Positions 23,219 to 35,081 are shown, counted from the first letter of the stretch. The stretch is DNA of 64,000 bases from Rhododendron vialii (GCF_030253575.1 NC_080565.1:5056001-5120000); one strand, 5' to 3'. Numbers and translations: made by a program. Notes: a model not told the origin generated them from the sequence alone.

Positions 23219-23905
23219 TGTGGGAGCTCCGATTAAGATGGTTCGTTCCCTTGGATCAAGAGTTTGGGACTTGCTCTTGGCCTTCTCCACGCCCTGCAAA
23301 ACGAAGCACGACTAAAGACCACACCGGAGGTTCTTCGGAATGGCCCTCTGGTGCAAGAATCAGTTCACTTGCAGAGAGTAATGAAGAACCAAGACCTAGG
23401 GTTTTAGAGTTGGATTGTCTGTACCTCTTTTGGGTGGGCATATCGGGATATTTATAGGGAACCCCTAACTTGGTCTCCAAGATTGCACCGACGCTCGACA
23501 CGCGTCGGTTGACATCATCCTTACGTCATATTTAGGATTTTGTAACCGTTTGTAGGATGAGTTGGCACCAGCACGTGCCCTCATCCTTATCCTGAAAACC
23601 GTTCGGATGATGTCACGAACATGGTCATGGCCTAGGCCGTTGTCCCTATGCGGGTGGACTGGGGTGAAGGCCCATGCTCGCTCAGAACCGAACGTGGTAA
23701 ATGACCGTCGAAGGGGTTCTGGCCAAACATGGTTCTCAACCCTAATGAGATATTACTCCGAGCCGATTAAGCAAAAGGATTGTCAACGATAGTCTGGTTA
23801 GGAAGCCATCAACAGGCCGAACATCAAAGGTGATATGCCTCAGGCTCGGACGGAGTACTGGTTTACGCTCGACGCGGCACGAGCCATTTTGCTCGGCCTG
23901 CTACA
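23219..23905 (-). repeat. 5' LTR of the Tat-like element
   Basis: 687 bp bounded by TGTAGCAGGCC (minus-strand start, 23905) and GGAGCTCCCACA (minus-strand end, 23219), i.e. TG...CA, immediately upstream of the PBS. A second LTR copy was not seen in the window. The flank at 23906 (CACATTTTG) cannot be tested for a target duplication. Confidence 0.65.
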
Positions 23906-24478
23906 CACATTTTGATATTTTACACCATCTAGTTGATTCAAAGATGCTATAGCTTCCTCTTTTTATTTATTTATTTTATCCTTCTTTGATGAGGACATTC
24001 TCTTCTTTTTTTTTGGGTGATAGATAAGAAAAAGAAAACCACACACACCCCAAAGACAAAACCAGTGGATAGTGGGATTAGCCTCCAGATTAGACAGTCC
24101 ACTGGACAACAATCAAATACAGAGTTATCAACAAAATGTAAGAACAAGTTTAAACTTTTCACTAAAACATTCAGTTATAATTAAAACCTAAAAATAAAGG
24201 CCAAAACATGTTCCATAAAGACCAAGTAGTGTGATGGAAGCGTAAGTTCTCCAAAATAGAAGAAAGTTGCTTAAGATTATGACCACCAAGCTCGACGAGA
24301 AAATACCAGATACTATAGTTTATTTTGAAGTACATTTACACTGAGGAGAACGAGCTTGCACCAACAAAAGAGTATTTACACACAATTTGCGTAATACATG
24401 CATATGCAAAATGAAAGAAAAACGAAAACAATGGTTTGGTAATTTGAATTACCAACTTTTTCTTCCATTTTCATCTGA
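23906..24478. other. 3' flank of the first F-box copy
   Basis: Noncoding. The piece at about 24120-24220 (GAACAAGTTTAAACTTTTC, ACATTCAGTTATAATTAAAA, AAATAAAGGCCAAAACATG) is repeated in diverged form at 34330-34420 downstream of the fourth copy, so it belongs to the duplicated F-box unit. Confidence 0.55.
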
Positions 24479-25633
24479 TTAGCAATACCTTCTAGTGTTG
24501 TTTCAGCCCAGAGGTGAAACAAGACTCTCCACATAAATATCAATTTCATGCCCCTTCCAATTCTGAGGCTTCTCAATCCTCTTGTAAGTTTTTCGCTTTG
24601 GATTGTAGATCGCGAACTTCGCTGACGTCCCTGACCTCAACATCAATACAAACTCTCCATCCTTTGTGAAACACAGCAGCGTACAGTAATTGATAAACGA
24701 CTCTCCTGGCACATTTGGTGGCACATTTGATACAACAAACAATTTGGTCCAAGATTCTTTCACACCGTATTCCTTCATCACCCAAACATTTAAACTCTCG
24801 AGACGGCTGTCAACCGTACAGAGGCATCCATCCAAAACACCTACTTTAAATAAATGACTCTCAACTTCATATATAGGCGTGGGCACCTCCTTGAATTTCT
24901 CTTCCATAACATCAAAACAAGCAATACGGAAATAACGCAGTTCGATATCGGTGCTTCCATGCGCAAACCAATGCGGTGGCCCATTCAAAACACTCCCTCG
25001 CCCAAAAAGACGACAAGAATAACCAAAGTCTTCAATGCTCTTCCATGAGCTTAGTTTAGAACTGAACACATGAACAGTACTATGGACATCACGTTTAGGG
25101 TGAACAGCCGCAACAACCTTGAAATCATCGTTAATAGAGTCATAACCAAGCGCATACTTTATCGAACTACGGGTAAACTTAGGTGGTGAAATTTTCTGAT
25201 ACATTCTAATTGATGGGTTCCATAAACATAACTCCTCATCAATATCTACGAGTAAGACTCCATTGAAAGAGCCCTAAATAGTTTCAACAACACCAGATTT
25301 CCAGGGCATTTCGAGCTCAGCTGGGGTGGGATCGGGTGCTTGGTAGTCCAAGGAATAGGAAGATTTAGAAATCTGACACTGCTTATACTGAGGAGCTTGG
25401 TAGTCCATCGAATCGGAAATGTGAAACCACCTCAGAGGACCGAGTATTAGCTTCTGGTTCGTGTTGCTTTTCATGGATTGATGGAGGTGAGATTTGATGA
25501 AGTGGGGGTCGGTGATTAGAGCGAGCCATGGCTTGGAAACCGACTTGAAACGGCACAGAGGCTTGACGGGTAGTTTTGAGAGTATGACGTAGACAACCTC
25601 ATGTGGAAGATCGGGCAAATCCCATCGTTCCAT
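24479..25633 (-). pseudogene. F-box/FBA protein copy 1, with premature stop
   Basis: Single-exon F-box gene, start ATG at 25633-25631. The N-terminal F-box (LPDLPHEVVYVILSKLPVKP...RFKSVSKPW, residues about 5-40) would bind SKP1 in an SCF ubiquitin ligase. The rest is an F-box-associated (FBA) region (KYALGYDSINDDFKVV, WKSIEDFGY, GVLDGCLC, VWVMKEYGVKESWTKLFVV) that would bind the target. One frame runs through, but codon 120 is TAG (25274-25276) at the place where copies 2 and 3 have ICGS. A second stop (TGA, at 24503-24505, for a Cys codon) comes nine codons before the family's usual end. Probably a pseudogene; a shorter product restarting downstream would lack the F-box. Confidence 0.85.
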
Positions 25634-25786
25634 TTTCTTATAGGGGTTTCTGCTTTCTATGGCGTCGTGAGAGAAGAGAGAGTGGAGACAAAGGAATTTT
25701 TATCTTAGAAGAAAGAGATCCGTTTAATCTTCGTCTTCAATATGCCAAATGGGTCAATGACGTTGTATTAAGATTTAAGGCTCTTT

Positions 25787-26135
25787 GAGCGAAGAAATCT
25801 ATGGTACACACATCACAAAATTTGGTTATTAAAAGAATGCAGAGCTCATTTGTGAGAACTTGGATGATGTAAGTAATCTTCGAGCGGAGAAGTTTATTGT
25901 ACACACATCAAAAAATTTGGTTATTAAAAGAATGCGGAGCTCATTTGTGAGAACTTGGATGATGTAAGTAATCTTCGAGCGGAGAAGTCTATGGTACACA
26001 CATCAAAAAAATTGGTTATTAAAAGAATGCGGAGCTCATTTGTGAGATCTTGGATGATGTAAGTAATCTTCGAGCGGGGAAGTCTATGGTACACACATCA
26101 AAAAATTTGATTATTAAAAGAATGCGGAGTTCATA
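25787..26135. repeat. 95-bp tandem repeat, about 3.6 copies
   Basis: Units start at 25787, 25882, 25977 and 26072 (GAGCGGAGAAGTCTATGG...), an exact 95-bp period with few differences; the last copy is partial. Each unit ends GATGATGTAAGTAATCTTC. The array lies about 150 bp upstream of F-box copy 1, in its probable promoter. Confidence 0.92.
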
Positions 26136-26261
26136 TCAAGAAAATACACAACTAATAAAAAATGTGGAACTATTTTGGGGTTGTATTCGTATTCTTAAAT
26201 TCAACTCAAAAATATTAACTGATATCATAAAGTTACATCACAAATGAGACCAAAATATATG

Positions 26262-26264
<3 letters not shown>

Positions 26265-26328
<64 letters not shown>
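26265..26328. repeat. (TA)32 microsatellite
   Basis: 64 bp of uninterrupted TA. Confidence 0.97.
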
Positions 26329-26330
<2 letters not shown>

Positions 26331-27694
26331 CAGTCTTACCAGCCAAAAAAAAAAATGCTTCTCATTCTTCATCCAAATCCATTCGTATTGTATGGTTCCA
26401 TGAAGGGGCTGACCCAAATGGAGGAAAGCGGGTTCATTGACCCCACTCAAGTCAAAATTCTCAGAGGGAGTAGTACATATTTTGGAGTATCAATTCTTGT
26501 AAATTTGCCCCATGGAATATCTTGTCCCCAACACCTTGAAAAATATACAGGGAAGCATATGACTACAGAAACAATCATGCAACAAGAAAACCACCAACAA
26601 TAGAGAAAGACTCTCAAGACTTTTTTTATTCAATAATCATCAAAAACTCTCCTAGCTAGCCCGAAGGCTTACAACTTACTGTATTAAATAGGTAGAATAT
26701 TAAATAGGTAGAAAACTCTAAACCTAATTGAGCCCTAATTCTTGTAGAAAACATAAAATAGAAAACTAAATAAACTATAATTGAAAAATTGAATATTATA
26801 GAACACTTATTCCAAAAATTATACTCCCTAACAAAATTACTAAAACATAAAATAAGAAAAACTAAATAATGTTATTTATTAAATTATTTTCAATTCCCAT
26901 TCTGCATCACATAACTTGCCTTCAACCAATTTATTCCATATGTACAATCTCTGACTCTCACTCCTATCGGTTGCTCTCTCTTTCAAAAAAAAAAAGTAAA
27001 AAAAATTAAACAATGAAGAACAAAACCCAGTAAAGGAAGGTTCTCATTGTTTGTTGCGAGATTGGGGGTAGGGATAGAGAACGATTACATGTTAGGAGCT
27101 AGGGGACAAGGTGAGCGAAAACCCTAATTCAGTCCTGTCTCTATTCCTATTTAGAACCTTAAGGTGAGTGAATACAAAGTACTGGAACTATGTATGCTCG
27201 TATATAACCCGACCTACCATGAGATGGTATAACCTATAACCCCTTCGTGATTGAATGAGACATATTGTTTCTCGTCCGTAGGTGAAAGGCGAATAATTTT
27301 GGTTCGAGATTGCTTTGTCACAATGATTCAGACAAATCTAAGCTCGTTGGACCACGAGATCGCAAGCATATAAGAATGAGTTTCAACCCCAAGGGTCGAC
27401 GTAGTGGTAGTCGCCTGACAATTGGATGCCTTTGGTCTGGGGTCGGTTGGGTCAGTCTATACCGGCATTTTTCATTCGAAATACACCCTCTGAGCTTGAG
27501 AGAATACTAGATACTATTATAGTTTATTTTGAAATATATTTACGGAAGGAAAACAAAGCATGCACCAAATACAAAAGCTTGAGTATTTATTTACACACAA
27601 GTTGCATAATACATATGCAAAATGAGGGAATAACGAAAAACAATGGTTCGATAATTTGAATTAAAGTACAACTTTTTCTTCCATTTCCATCTGA
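26329..27694. other. Intergenic, F-box unit flank
   Basis: No gene recognised. The part 27240-27460 (GAGACATATTGTTTCTCGTC, GAAAGGCGAATAATTTTGGTT, GATGCCTTTGGTCTGGGG) has a diverged copy at 34055-34215, again downstream of an F-box copy, showing that duplication units include the 3' flank. Confidence 0.5.
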
Positions 27695-28864
27695 TTAGCA
27701 GTGCCTTCTAGTGCTGTTGCAACGAGGAGGTGAAACAAGACTCTCCACATATAAAGCAACATCAAACCCCATCCAATCCTGAGGCATCCTGATCCTCTTG
27801 GTTTTTTGTTTTGGATTGTAGATCGCTAGCTTCAAAGACTCCTCTGACTTCTTTCTTTTGATCGGCCTTGACGCCTCTAACTCCAACCTCAATACAACCC
27901 CTCCATCCTTTGTGAAACACAGCAGCGCACAGTATTTGTAAAACAACACTCCTGGCACATTTGGTACAACAAACAACTTGGTCCAAGATTCTTTCACGCC
28001 ATATTCCTTCATCATCCAGACATCAAAATGACTTTTGGGGCGACGGATGTCAACCGCACAGAGGCATCCATCCAAAACACCTACTTTAAATAAATTACTC
28101 TCAACTTCATATATAGGCGTGGGCACATCCTTGAATTTCTCTTCCATAACATCGAAACAAACAATACGGAAACAACACTCACCGGTATCGGTGATGCCAT
28201 GCGCAAACCAATGTGGTGCCCCATTTAGAACACTCCCCGGCCCACAAAGACAACAAGGGTAATCAAAGTCTCCAATGCTCTTCCATGAGCTTAGTTTAGA
28301 ACTAAACACATGAACAGTGCAAGGGCCATCACTTATAAAGGGTGGCATGCTAAGAACATCTCTTGCAGCAGTACGGGTAACAAACCCAACAACCTTGAAA
28401 TCATCGTTAATAGAGTCATAACCAAGCGCATACGCTATCGAACTGTGGGTACACCTAGGTGGTGAAATTTTCTAATACATTCTGATTGATGGGTTCCATA
28501 AACATATTCCATCACCGATATCTAAGAGTAAGACTCCATTGAAAGAGCCACAAATTTCAACAACACCAGACTTCCAGGGCATTTCGAGCTCGGCTAGGGT
28601 GGGATCGGGTGCTTGGTAGTCCATGGAATAGGAAGATTGAGAACTACTCTGAGCCCAGTTATAATGAGGAGCGACGATTAGCTTATGGTTCGTGTTGCTT
28701 TTCATGGATTGATGGAGGTAAGATTTGACGAAGTGGGGGTCGGTGATCAGAGTGAGCCATGGCTTGGAAATCGACTTGAAACGGCACAGAGACTTGACAG
28801 GTAGTCTTGAGAGTATGTTGTAGACGACCTCATGTGGAAGATCAGGCAAACCCCATTGTTCCAT
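27695..28864 (-). pseudogene. F-box/FBA protein copy 2, with premature stop
   Basis: Start ATG at 28864. F-box at residues about 5-40 (LPDLPHEVVYNILSRLPVKS, RFKSISKPW). FBA region follows (CGSFNGVLLLDIGDGICLWN; YALGYDSINDDFKVV; GVLDGCLCAVD; ESWTKLFVVPNV; ALYVESLVSP), ending at 27695 after GCNSTRRHC-like residues. The frame is open for 390 codons except for TAG at codon 131 (28472-28474), in the position of CAG (Gln) in copy 1: a C-to-T change. Compared with copy 1 it has an extra stretch (RPIKRKKSEES) near 27850. Same strand as copies 1, 3 and 4, as expected of tandem duplication. Confidence 0.85.
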
Positions 28865-29465
28865 TTTCTTCCAGGGGTTTCTAGTCTACTTTCTATGGCG
28901 TTGTGAGAGAAGAGAGGGAGAGACAAGGAATTTTATCTTAGAAGAAAGAGATCCGTTTAATCTTCGTCTTCAATATGCCAATGGGTCAATGACGTTGTTT
29001 AAGGCTCTGCCATTGTAGTAACGAGGCTCTTCCATAGACTGCAGTGAAAAAGAAATTAACGACTCGGATCTCATATCGGTAATGAACAGCTCAGAAGCTA
29101 CTTGGTGCCGAGATGAGATCCGACCTGTTGAATTGCCGAACGGACAGCTCGGAAGGCTTATTCACATTGCGGAGACAAAAAAATGTAGGCCTACTCCATA
29201 CTACTTCCTCCGTCCCTAAATAAATGTCTGTCCGAACTGCAAACCATAGAATGATGTAACTTGTAAAAAAGTGACAAAGATGACAGAGAATTCAAGAACT
29301 ACGTATAGAATTGGAGATCTTGGATGATGTACATAATATTGGTTATTAGTTTCAGTGGGTCAACTCAACCAATACGTAATATTTGACCACAAATCAAAAC
29401 AAAGTCAGCAACCGAACATTTTATTTATTTATTTATTTTCTCAGTAAAAGAGTTTTATTTATGTT
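28865..29465. other. Promoter-side spacer of F-box copy 2, with a Stowaway-like piece
   Basis: 28865-29020 resembles the upstream sequence of copy 1 (AGAAAGAGATCCGTTTAATC, CTTCGTCTTCAATATGCCAA). At about 29201 TACTTCCTCCGTCCCTAAAT begins a Stowaway-type end (compare 32758); no right end is visible. Confidence 0.5.
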
Positions 29466-29872
29466 TGAAGGTGATCCAAAGCGGGACGGTTCCAGGGACA
29501 TTTAAAAAAAATCTAAAAAAACACTTCAAATCTCAATCTCATAGTTTCCGATCATATTTTGATGATCTGAGCCGCTCAATGTGTGCAGAATGTGATTTTA
29601 AGGGTACCCTCTAAAAATTGGCAAAAAAAATTACCGGGAAGTGCTTGTTTTGAACAGTTTTTAATTGAACCGTTTAATAAAAAATTGTTCGGAACTGTTC
29701 GGATCAAGCCCTTCCCCGCCATTTTTTTGTTGATTTCTCGCAAGTACCCTTAAAATCACGTTCTAATCACATTGAGCGACTCGGATCATTAAAATTTGAT
29801 CGGAAATTATGAAGTGTTTTTTTATATGCTTTTATAGATGTCCCCGGAACCGCCCCGGATCCAAAGATTAAA
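29466..29872. repeat. Foldback (hairpin) element A
   Basis: The ends are inverted: GATCCAAAGCGGGACGGTTCC/GGGACATTTA on the left against the complement of ATGTCCCCGGAACCGCCCCGGATCC on the right. Inner blocks also pair (GATCTGAGCCGCTCAATGTG with CACATTGAGCGACTCGGATC). A related element is at 35650-35990. Noncoding. Confidence 0.7.
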
Positions 29873-30391
29873 GGAATAAAGACATGCAAAAGCCACCCAA
29901 GACTCTCATAAGAGACGTTAGCAAGAAACCAACAAAAGGAAAAGAAAAACAGACCAGACTGGGCCAGGTCGGTCTGGCAAACAAGTCAAATGATTTTTTT
30001 TATTTTTTTGTCTTTATTCAATTTTTTTCCTGTACTTGTTTGTGTTGGGTCAATGATTGAAATAAGTAGTGAGAAAACACAGCATCATGAGGAACGACTA
30101 ACAATCTAGCGCACAATTCCATCGCGGCACGCCTTCTCAATCCTAACACCTCATCCTGGTATCCTCCACGACGAACAATGCGAAGGGGTCCACTCAAAAC
30201 CACCAAACCATATTTCGACATACCCGATTTGAAGTTGTTGGACTAAGTGATCACAAGCATATAGACAACGTGAATGCACCAATAGAAGAGTATTTATACA
30301 CAAGCTTCAAAATACAAATGCAAAAACACAGAATAATGAAAATAATGGTTTCATAATTTGAATTACCACTTTTTCTTCCATATCCATCCGA
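29873..30391. other. Spacer between foldback element and F-box copy 3
   Basis: No gene seen. From 30250 on it resembles the 3' flanks of the other F-box copies (AGAGTATTTATACACAAG, AATAATGGTTTCATAATTTG). Confidence 0.45.
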
Positions 30392-31534
30392 TTAGCAGTA
30401 CCTTCTTGGGTCGTTGCAGCCATGAGGTGAAACAAGACTCTTCACATATACAGTAACATCAAACTGCTTGCAATCGTAAGGGATCCCAATCCTCTTGTAT
30501 GTATTTTGTTTCAGGTTGTAGATCACTAACTTCTCCAAATCCCACTTCATTATGACCTCTCCACCCTTCATGAAGCACAACAGCTCTAAGTGTCGGAAAA
30601 AGAACTCTCCCCCTGCCACATTTGGTACAACAAACAACTTGGTTCAAGATTCTTTCACGCCGTTTTCCTTCATCACCCAAACATCGGAATGAATCCCCCA
30701 ACTGTGGTGAACCACACAAAGCCATCCACCCAAAACCCCCAAAATAAAACGATCCTCCTCAATTTCATCAATAGGCTTGGGCACCTCCTTGAATACCTCC
30801 TCTGTAACATCAAAACAAACAATATGGAGATACATATCGGTGATGCCAGACACAAACCAATGCGGTGCCCCATTGAGAACACACCCCAGCCCATACAGAT
30901 AAATACAGTAAGGGAAGACTCCAATTCTCTTCCACGATCTTAGTTTAGCACTAAACACATGAACAACACTAGTGTCCTCACTTACAGGGGAAAAAGCCGC
31001 AACAACCTTGAAATCATCACCAATAACAGAGTCATAACCAAGCCCGTAGATTATATCACTGCGGTCATCCGGGCACTTAGGTTGTGAAAACGTCTGGTAT
31101 ATTCTAACTGATGGGTTCCATAGACATAGTTCATCATCAATATCTAAGAGTATGACTCCATTCAATGAGCCACAAATTTTGACACCAGACTCATCATCAA
31201 TATCTAAGAGTATGACTCCATTCAAAGAGCCACAAATTTCAACACCAGACTTACAGGGCATCTCGAGCTCCGCGATGGGGTGATCGGGTGCTTGGTAGTC
31301 TATGGAATAGAAAGATTCATCAGTACTGTGACCCCACTCAGGAGCGATGATTAGCTTGTGGTTTGAGTTGTGTTTCATGGATTGATTAAAGTGTGATTTG
31401 ACGAATTGGGGGTCGGTGATTTGAGCGAGCCATGACTTGGAAACCGATTTGAAGCGGCAAAGAGACTTGACGGGTAGCCTGGAGAGTATGTAGAAGACGA
31501 TCTCAGAGGGAAGATTGGGCAAACCCAGTTCCAT
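30392..31534 (-). pseudogene. F-box/FBA protein copy 3, with late premature stop
   Basis: Start ATG at 31534. F-box (LPNLPSEIVFYILSRLPVKS, RFKSVSKSW), then FBA region (LGYDSVIGDDFKVVAA, HVFSAKLRSWKRI, LNGAPHWF, VWVMKENGVKES). Codon 297 is TGA (30644-30646) where copies 1 and 2 have TGG (Trp of ESWTKLFVV), a G-to-A change; the frame then stays open to 30392. A 60-bp tandem duplication (31131-31250) doubles the CGSLNGVILLDIDDE block, keeping frame. The truncated product would keep the F-box and about three quarters of the FBA region, so some function cannot be excluded. Confidence 0.82.
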
Positions 31535-32021
31535 TTTTCTACTTTTCTAGGGTTTTCTTTGGGATATCACTGTGAGGAAGAAGGATACAGAGAAGGAAGG
31601 AAACGGGCAAAAGAAATACTATACGCATTGGGTTTCTTGGTTTCTCTTTCCCCTCACTCATTGCCATCCCTGGGATTATCGTTCAACTCATTTTCGAAGG
31701 ATTGATTTTACAGTTTCAACTAGTGGAAATGGAAACCATGTAAAACTTTGGGATATCATTGATTTTTTTTAATGATAAAAAAAAAAAAAACTAATGGAAA
31801 CCATGTAGAGGGAGAAATTTTATGCCTTGCTTGCATAGTGAATTGAAAAAAAAATTCTCAAACTCAAAAAATATTCATTAATCCTACTTTCAATTATTAC
31901 CTACATCTATCTCCAATCATTATTTTTATTTCTCTCATACTTTCAATCATTATTTATTACCGACAAAATTTTTCAAAAATTCATCCAAACATAGAATTAT
32001 TTTTTCTGTATTAAAAGAACT
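31535..32021. other. Upstream region of F-box copy 3
   Basis: AT-rich noncoding DNA. No recognised element. Confidence 0.4.
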
Positions 32022-32130
32022 TGTGATTTGGCACTCCAAAAATTGATGGAAAGACTCCAAAATTGAACTATGTATACACAAAACGACGTCATTTTGGAGC
32101 TCCTCCATCAATTTTAGGAGTGCTAAAATC
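32022..32130. repeat. Small MITE with inverted ends
   Basis: Ends GATTTGGCACTCCAAAAATT-GATGGA and TCCATCAATTTTAGGAGTGC-TAAAATC are inverted copies. A further half-copy of the end (TTTTTGGAGTGCTAAAATCA) is at 35402-35421. Confidence 0.6.
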
Positions 32131-32508
32131 AATTTCCTAAAAAAAATCACATTTGTTAATTTTGCACCAAACTTCAACAGATTATTGACTTGTCTCAACG
32201 AGAGGAATAAAAAAGTATGACATTCATGGATTTTTTTGGAAATATCCTAGAAAAAGTCTAAAGGCTGACTTTTTTTTTTATTTTTTCTTGGATATTTTCA
32301 ATAGATGTTGGGTAAATGTGATAATTTTTTATTATTATGATTCCTCTCGTCGAGACGACTCAATAATCTATAAAAATTTAGTGCAAAATTAACAAACGCG
32401 AATTTTTCTGAATAAAGATAACACAATTTTTGTTCTCTAGAATTTTTAGATTAGTGAAAACACCACCTAAAAGAACTATACATCAACTCGGTTAAATTAG
32501 TAGTACTT

Positions 32509-32696
32509 CTCGAGTCCACTTCTTCCCAAAATAGAAAATGTAAAGACTACCATTATTACTTTAATTCATTTTGGCTGTCTCATTTTCTCTCCCCTCTCCT
32601 TTCTCGAGTCCACTTCTTCCCAAAAGAGAAAATGTAAAGACTACCATTATTACTTTAATTCATTTTGGCTGTCTCATTTTCTCTCCCCTCTCCTCT
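32509..32696. repeat. 94-bp tandem duplication
   Basis: Two nearly identical copies starting CTCGAGTCCACTTCTTCCCA at 32509 and 32603. One substitution (T/G) is obvious near the start. Noncoding. Confidence 0.9.
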
Positions 32697-32757
32697 CTTC
32701 TCCGCTTCAATTTGATCGATCCAGTACTTTTGGATTTATTATGAGCTTTATAAAGTA

Positions 32758-32994
32758 CTCCCTCCGATCCTAAATAAATGTCTAATTTCACTATTCGCAA
32801 ATTTTTTAAATTAGTTATATCTTTTAATTCATACAATTTTTCATAATTTTCAAAATTTTGTATAATATAATCAATTAAGAACTATCAAATAAGATCCATA
32901 TTGTATATGAAAAATAACATACTTTGGAAGATATAAATGATTTTTTAAAATGTCCGGAATAGTAACATGGACATTTATTTAGGGACGGAGGGAG
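32758..32994. mobile_element. Stowaway MITE
   Basis: Terminal inverted repeats CTCCCTCCGATCCTAAATAA... and ...TTATTTAGGGACGGAGGGAG, flanked by the target dinucleotide TA at 32756-32757 and 32995-32996. 237 bp, no coding capacity. Stowaway elements are mobilised by mariner-type transposases. Confidence 0.92.
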
Positions 32995-33072
32995 TAGTAA
33001 AGTGGTACAGTATTTTGTTGTTAAAAACGCAGGGTACTAGCGGGGTTTATTTTTCGAGTGCAATTTTGTTAA

Positions 33073-33238
33073 AGAGGGTGAATATTACCCTCCATCTTAT
33101 TGATTGAAATGATGTGAATCCCATCACAAGGTGATATCATGCATATCATACAATACACTTTTTGGTAAGCATGACATCACTTTGTGGTGGGATTCACACC
33201 ATTTTAACTAATACGGAGGAAGATAATGTTCACCCTCT
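33073..33238. mobile_element. Tourist-like MITE
   Basis: 166-bp hairpin: AGAGGGTGAATATTA... pairs with ...AATGTTCACCCTCT, and GTGAATCCCATCACA with TGTGGTGGGATTCAC. Flanking trinucleotide TAA is present on both sides (33070-33072, 33239-33241), as for PIF/Tourist elements. Confidence 0.85.
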
Positions 33239-33241
33239 TAA

Positions 33242-35081
33242 GTGAAGCCTCTCATTGTGAAACGGTTATCCACATCCCCATCCTTCCATTAGCACATGGA
33301 TAAAAGATCGATGAGAGAGAGAGAGGGGGGCCAAAACAGTACATGAAGAATAAGCTCTGTTTGGAATTTATGGAAAAGAAAAGAAAATTAAAAAATTTTC
33401 CCTTTCATTTTTTGATTGGGAGGATAAGAGAGAAGAAAATAAAAATTTTAAATTCAATGAATAGTAATTTTTTCCTTCTATTTTCCTTCCTTTTTCTTTT
33501 CCTTTCCTTTCTTTTCTTTTCCATATGTTCCATGACGAAAATAATATAAATCATAGTAGATTTTTTATTTTTTATTTTTGCAGTCTTTTTACACTGGAGG
33601 ACAAGAAGCACACACCAACAAAAGATTAACTTTGATCGATTAGATGGGTTTGACAATCTACACTGTGCTTGATAAAAAAAAAAAAAAACAAATGAAGTAG
33701 CATTCTGATACCGTTCCCTAACATGGACAAGGATCATCGTCGTCCTGTAACAGTAATAAGGGTAACCAAAATACAAATGCAGAGAAAAACACAACTTCCT
33801 CACCAACATTGCAAGCGTTAAGCGAATATAAAGTCCGGGACAAGCGTTGAGAGAATATACACAAGTTTCGATCTACATATGCAACGAGAAAGAACAGAGA
33901 AATATTGCGAGTGATCATTTATCTTCTTCCTCTTTCTATTTACTGCTGTTCTAATTTCCTATCTTTTTGCATAAAACTTCTGTCCACGATCTAGCTCAGC
34001 CCGAAAATTCCCAATCTACCAGGAGACGGAATAACCTATAACTCCCTTGTGATCCAATGAGACATATTGTTTCTCATCCATGGCTGAAAGGCGAATAATT
34101 TTGGTTTGGGATTCCTTCATGACAATGATTTGGCGAAATCTAAGCTTGTTCGAGTTTCAACCCCAAGGGTCGGCGCAGAGGTAGTCGCCCTGCAACTAGA
34201 TGCCTTTAGTCTGGGGTTCGATTCCAACGTCTGTGCTATCCTTTCATCTGTTGGGCTACTTCTTGGACAGTGGGATTAGCCTATGGATTAGTTGGTCCAT
34301 TGGACTGGAATCAAATACCGAGTTATCAAACAAATATAAGAACGAGTTTAAACTTAAGTCTTAACGCCAAAATATTCAGTTACAATTAAAATCTAAAAAT
34401 AAAGACCAAAATATGTTCCATAATTTCCTGCAGGCTACAACCCTAAATGAAGAATAAAACTCAGCACAGGAAAAATTGAAAGCTCTCAAAGAAAAAACAG
34501 TGTGAAGAAAGCATACGTTCTCTAAAACAGAAGCAAGTTGCTCAAGATTCCGACAACCAAGCTCCAATGGTCTCCCCTGAGTGAAGTAGCTAACTGAATA
34601 GGGCCTATCACCGGTGGTACCTTCAGATCGGAGTATGCTGCCAAATAAGGCCCTATTCTCGATTCAAACCAATCCAGGTCCGAACCGGTGAAGAGTTTGT
34701 GTTATTACCATCAAAAGCATAGGGCCCAGAGGCAACCCTGAGACCACTGTATGGCCTGAGTGCTCACCAGTCAAAAAATGGAAACTCCCGCTAACCCGTG
34801 CGCCGGTTCAAGGCTGCTGAAAGGCCTTCCCACCTTCTTGGAATATGCAGTTTCCTATGTTGAATCGGTTCGTGCCACCTTTCCCTTCCCCGTGACGTGA
34901 AGACACTAGATATTGTAGTTCATTTTTGTAGTACATTTACATTTTACACAAAGGAGAACGAGCAAGCACCAACAAAAGAGTATTTACACACAAGTTCCAA
35001 AATACATCTGCAAAAATAAAGAATAATGAAAATAATTGTCTCATAATTTGACTTACCACTTTTTCTTCCACTTCCATCTGC
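33242..35081. other. Intergenic, includes 3' flank of F-box copy 4
   Basis: No gene recognised. 34055-34215 and 34330-34420 are diverged copies of flanks at 27.2-27.5 kb and 24.1-24.2 kb. A poly-A run is near 33675. Confidence 0.45.

Larger units (their letters stand above)
17112..23905 (-). mobile_element. Tat-like Ty3/gypsy retrotransposon, degenerate
   Basis: Element order on the minus strand is 5' LTR (23905-23219), PBS (23215-23201), gag (about 23160-21140), protease (about 20990-20530), RT (about 20360-19510), RNase H (about 19470-18450), integrase with zinc-binding motif (about 18160) and catalytic core (17937-17608), and pol C-terminus to about 17112. An antisense extra ORF lies beyond. 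This architecture is that of the Tat/Ogre group. The 3' LTR was not found; the region where it should lie is rearranged. Several stops and at least one frameshift make it non-autonomous. Confidence 0.85.

Noticed and set aside
25787..26135. Regularly spaced repeats that could suggest a CRISPR array
   Set aside because: The units are contiguous 95-bp tandem copies with no unique spacers, in a plant genome.
30018..30221. Open frame with CARLLVVPHDAVFSHYL
   Set aside because: Short, no known domain; lies in the spacer downstream of F-box copy 3.
24479..31534. Possible S-locus F-box (self-incompatibility) cluster
   Set aside because: The F-box/FBA layout is shared by hundreds of plant genes; no S-RNase or other S-locus partner is present and all copies are broken.
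33343..33809. Open frames on both strands in a TTTTCC-rich stretch
   Set aside because: Low-complexity sequence with no domain.
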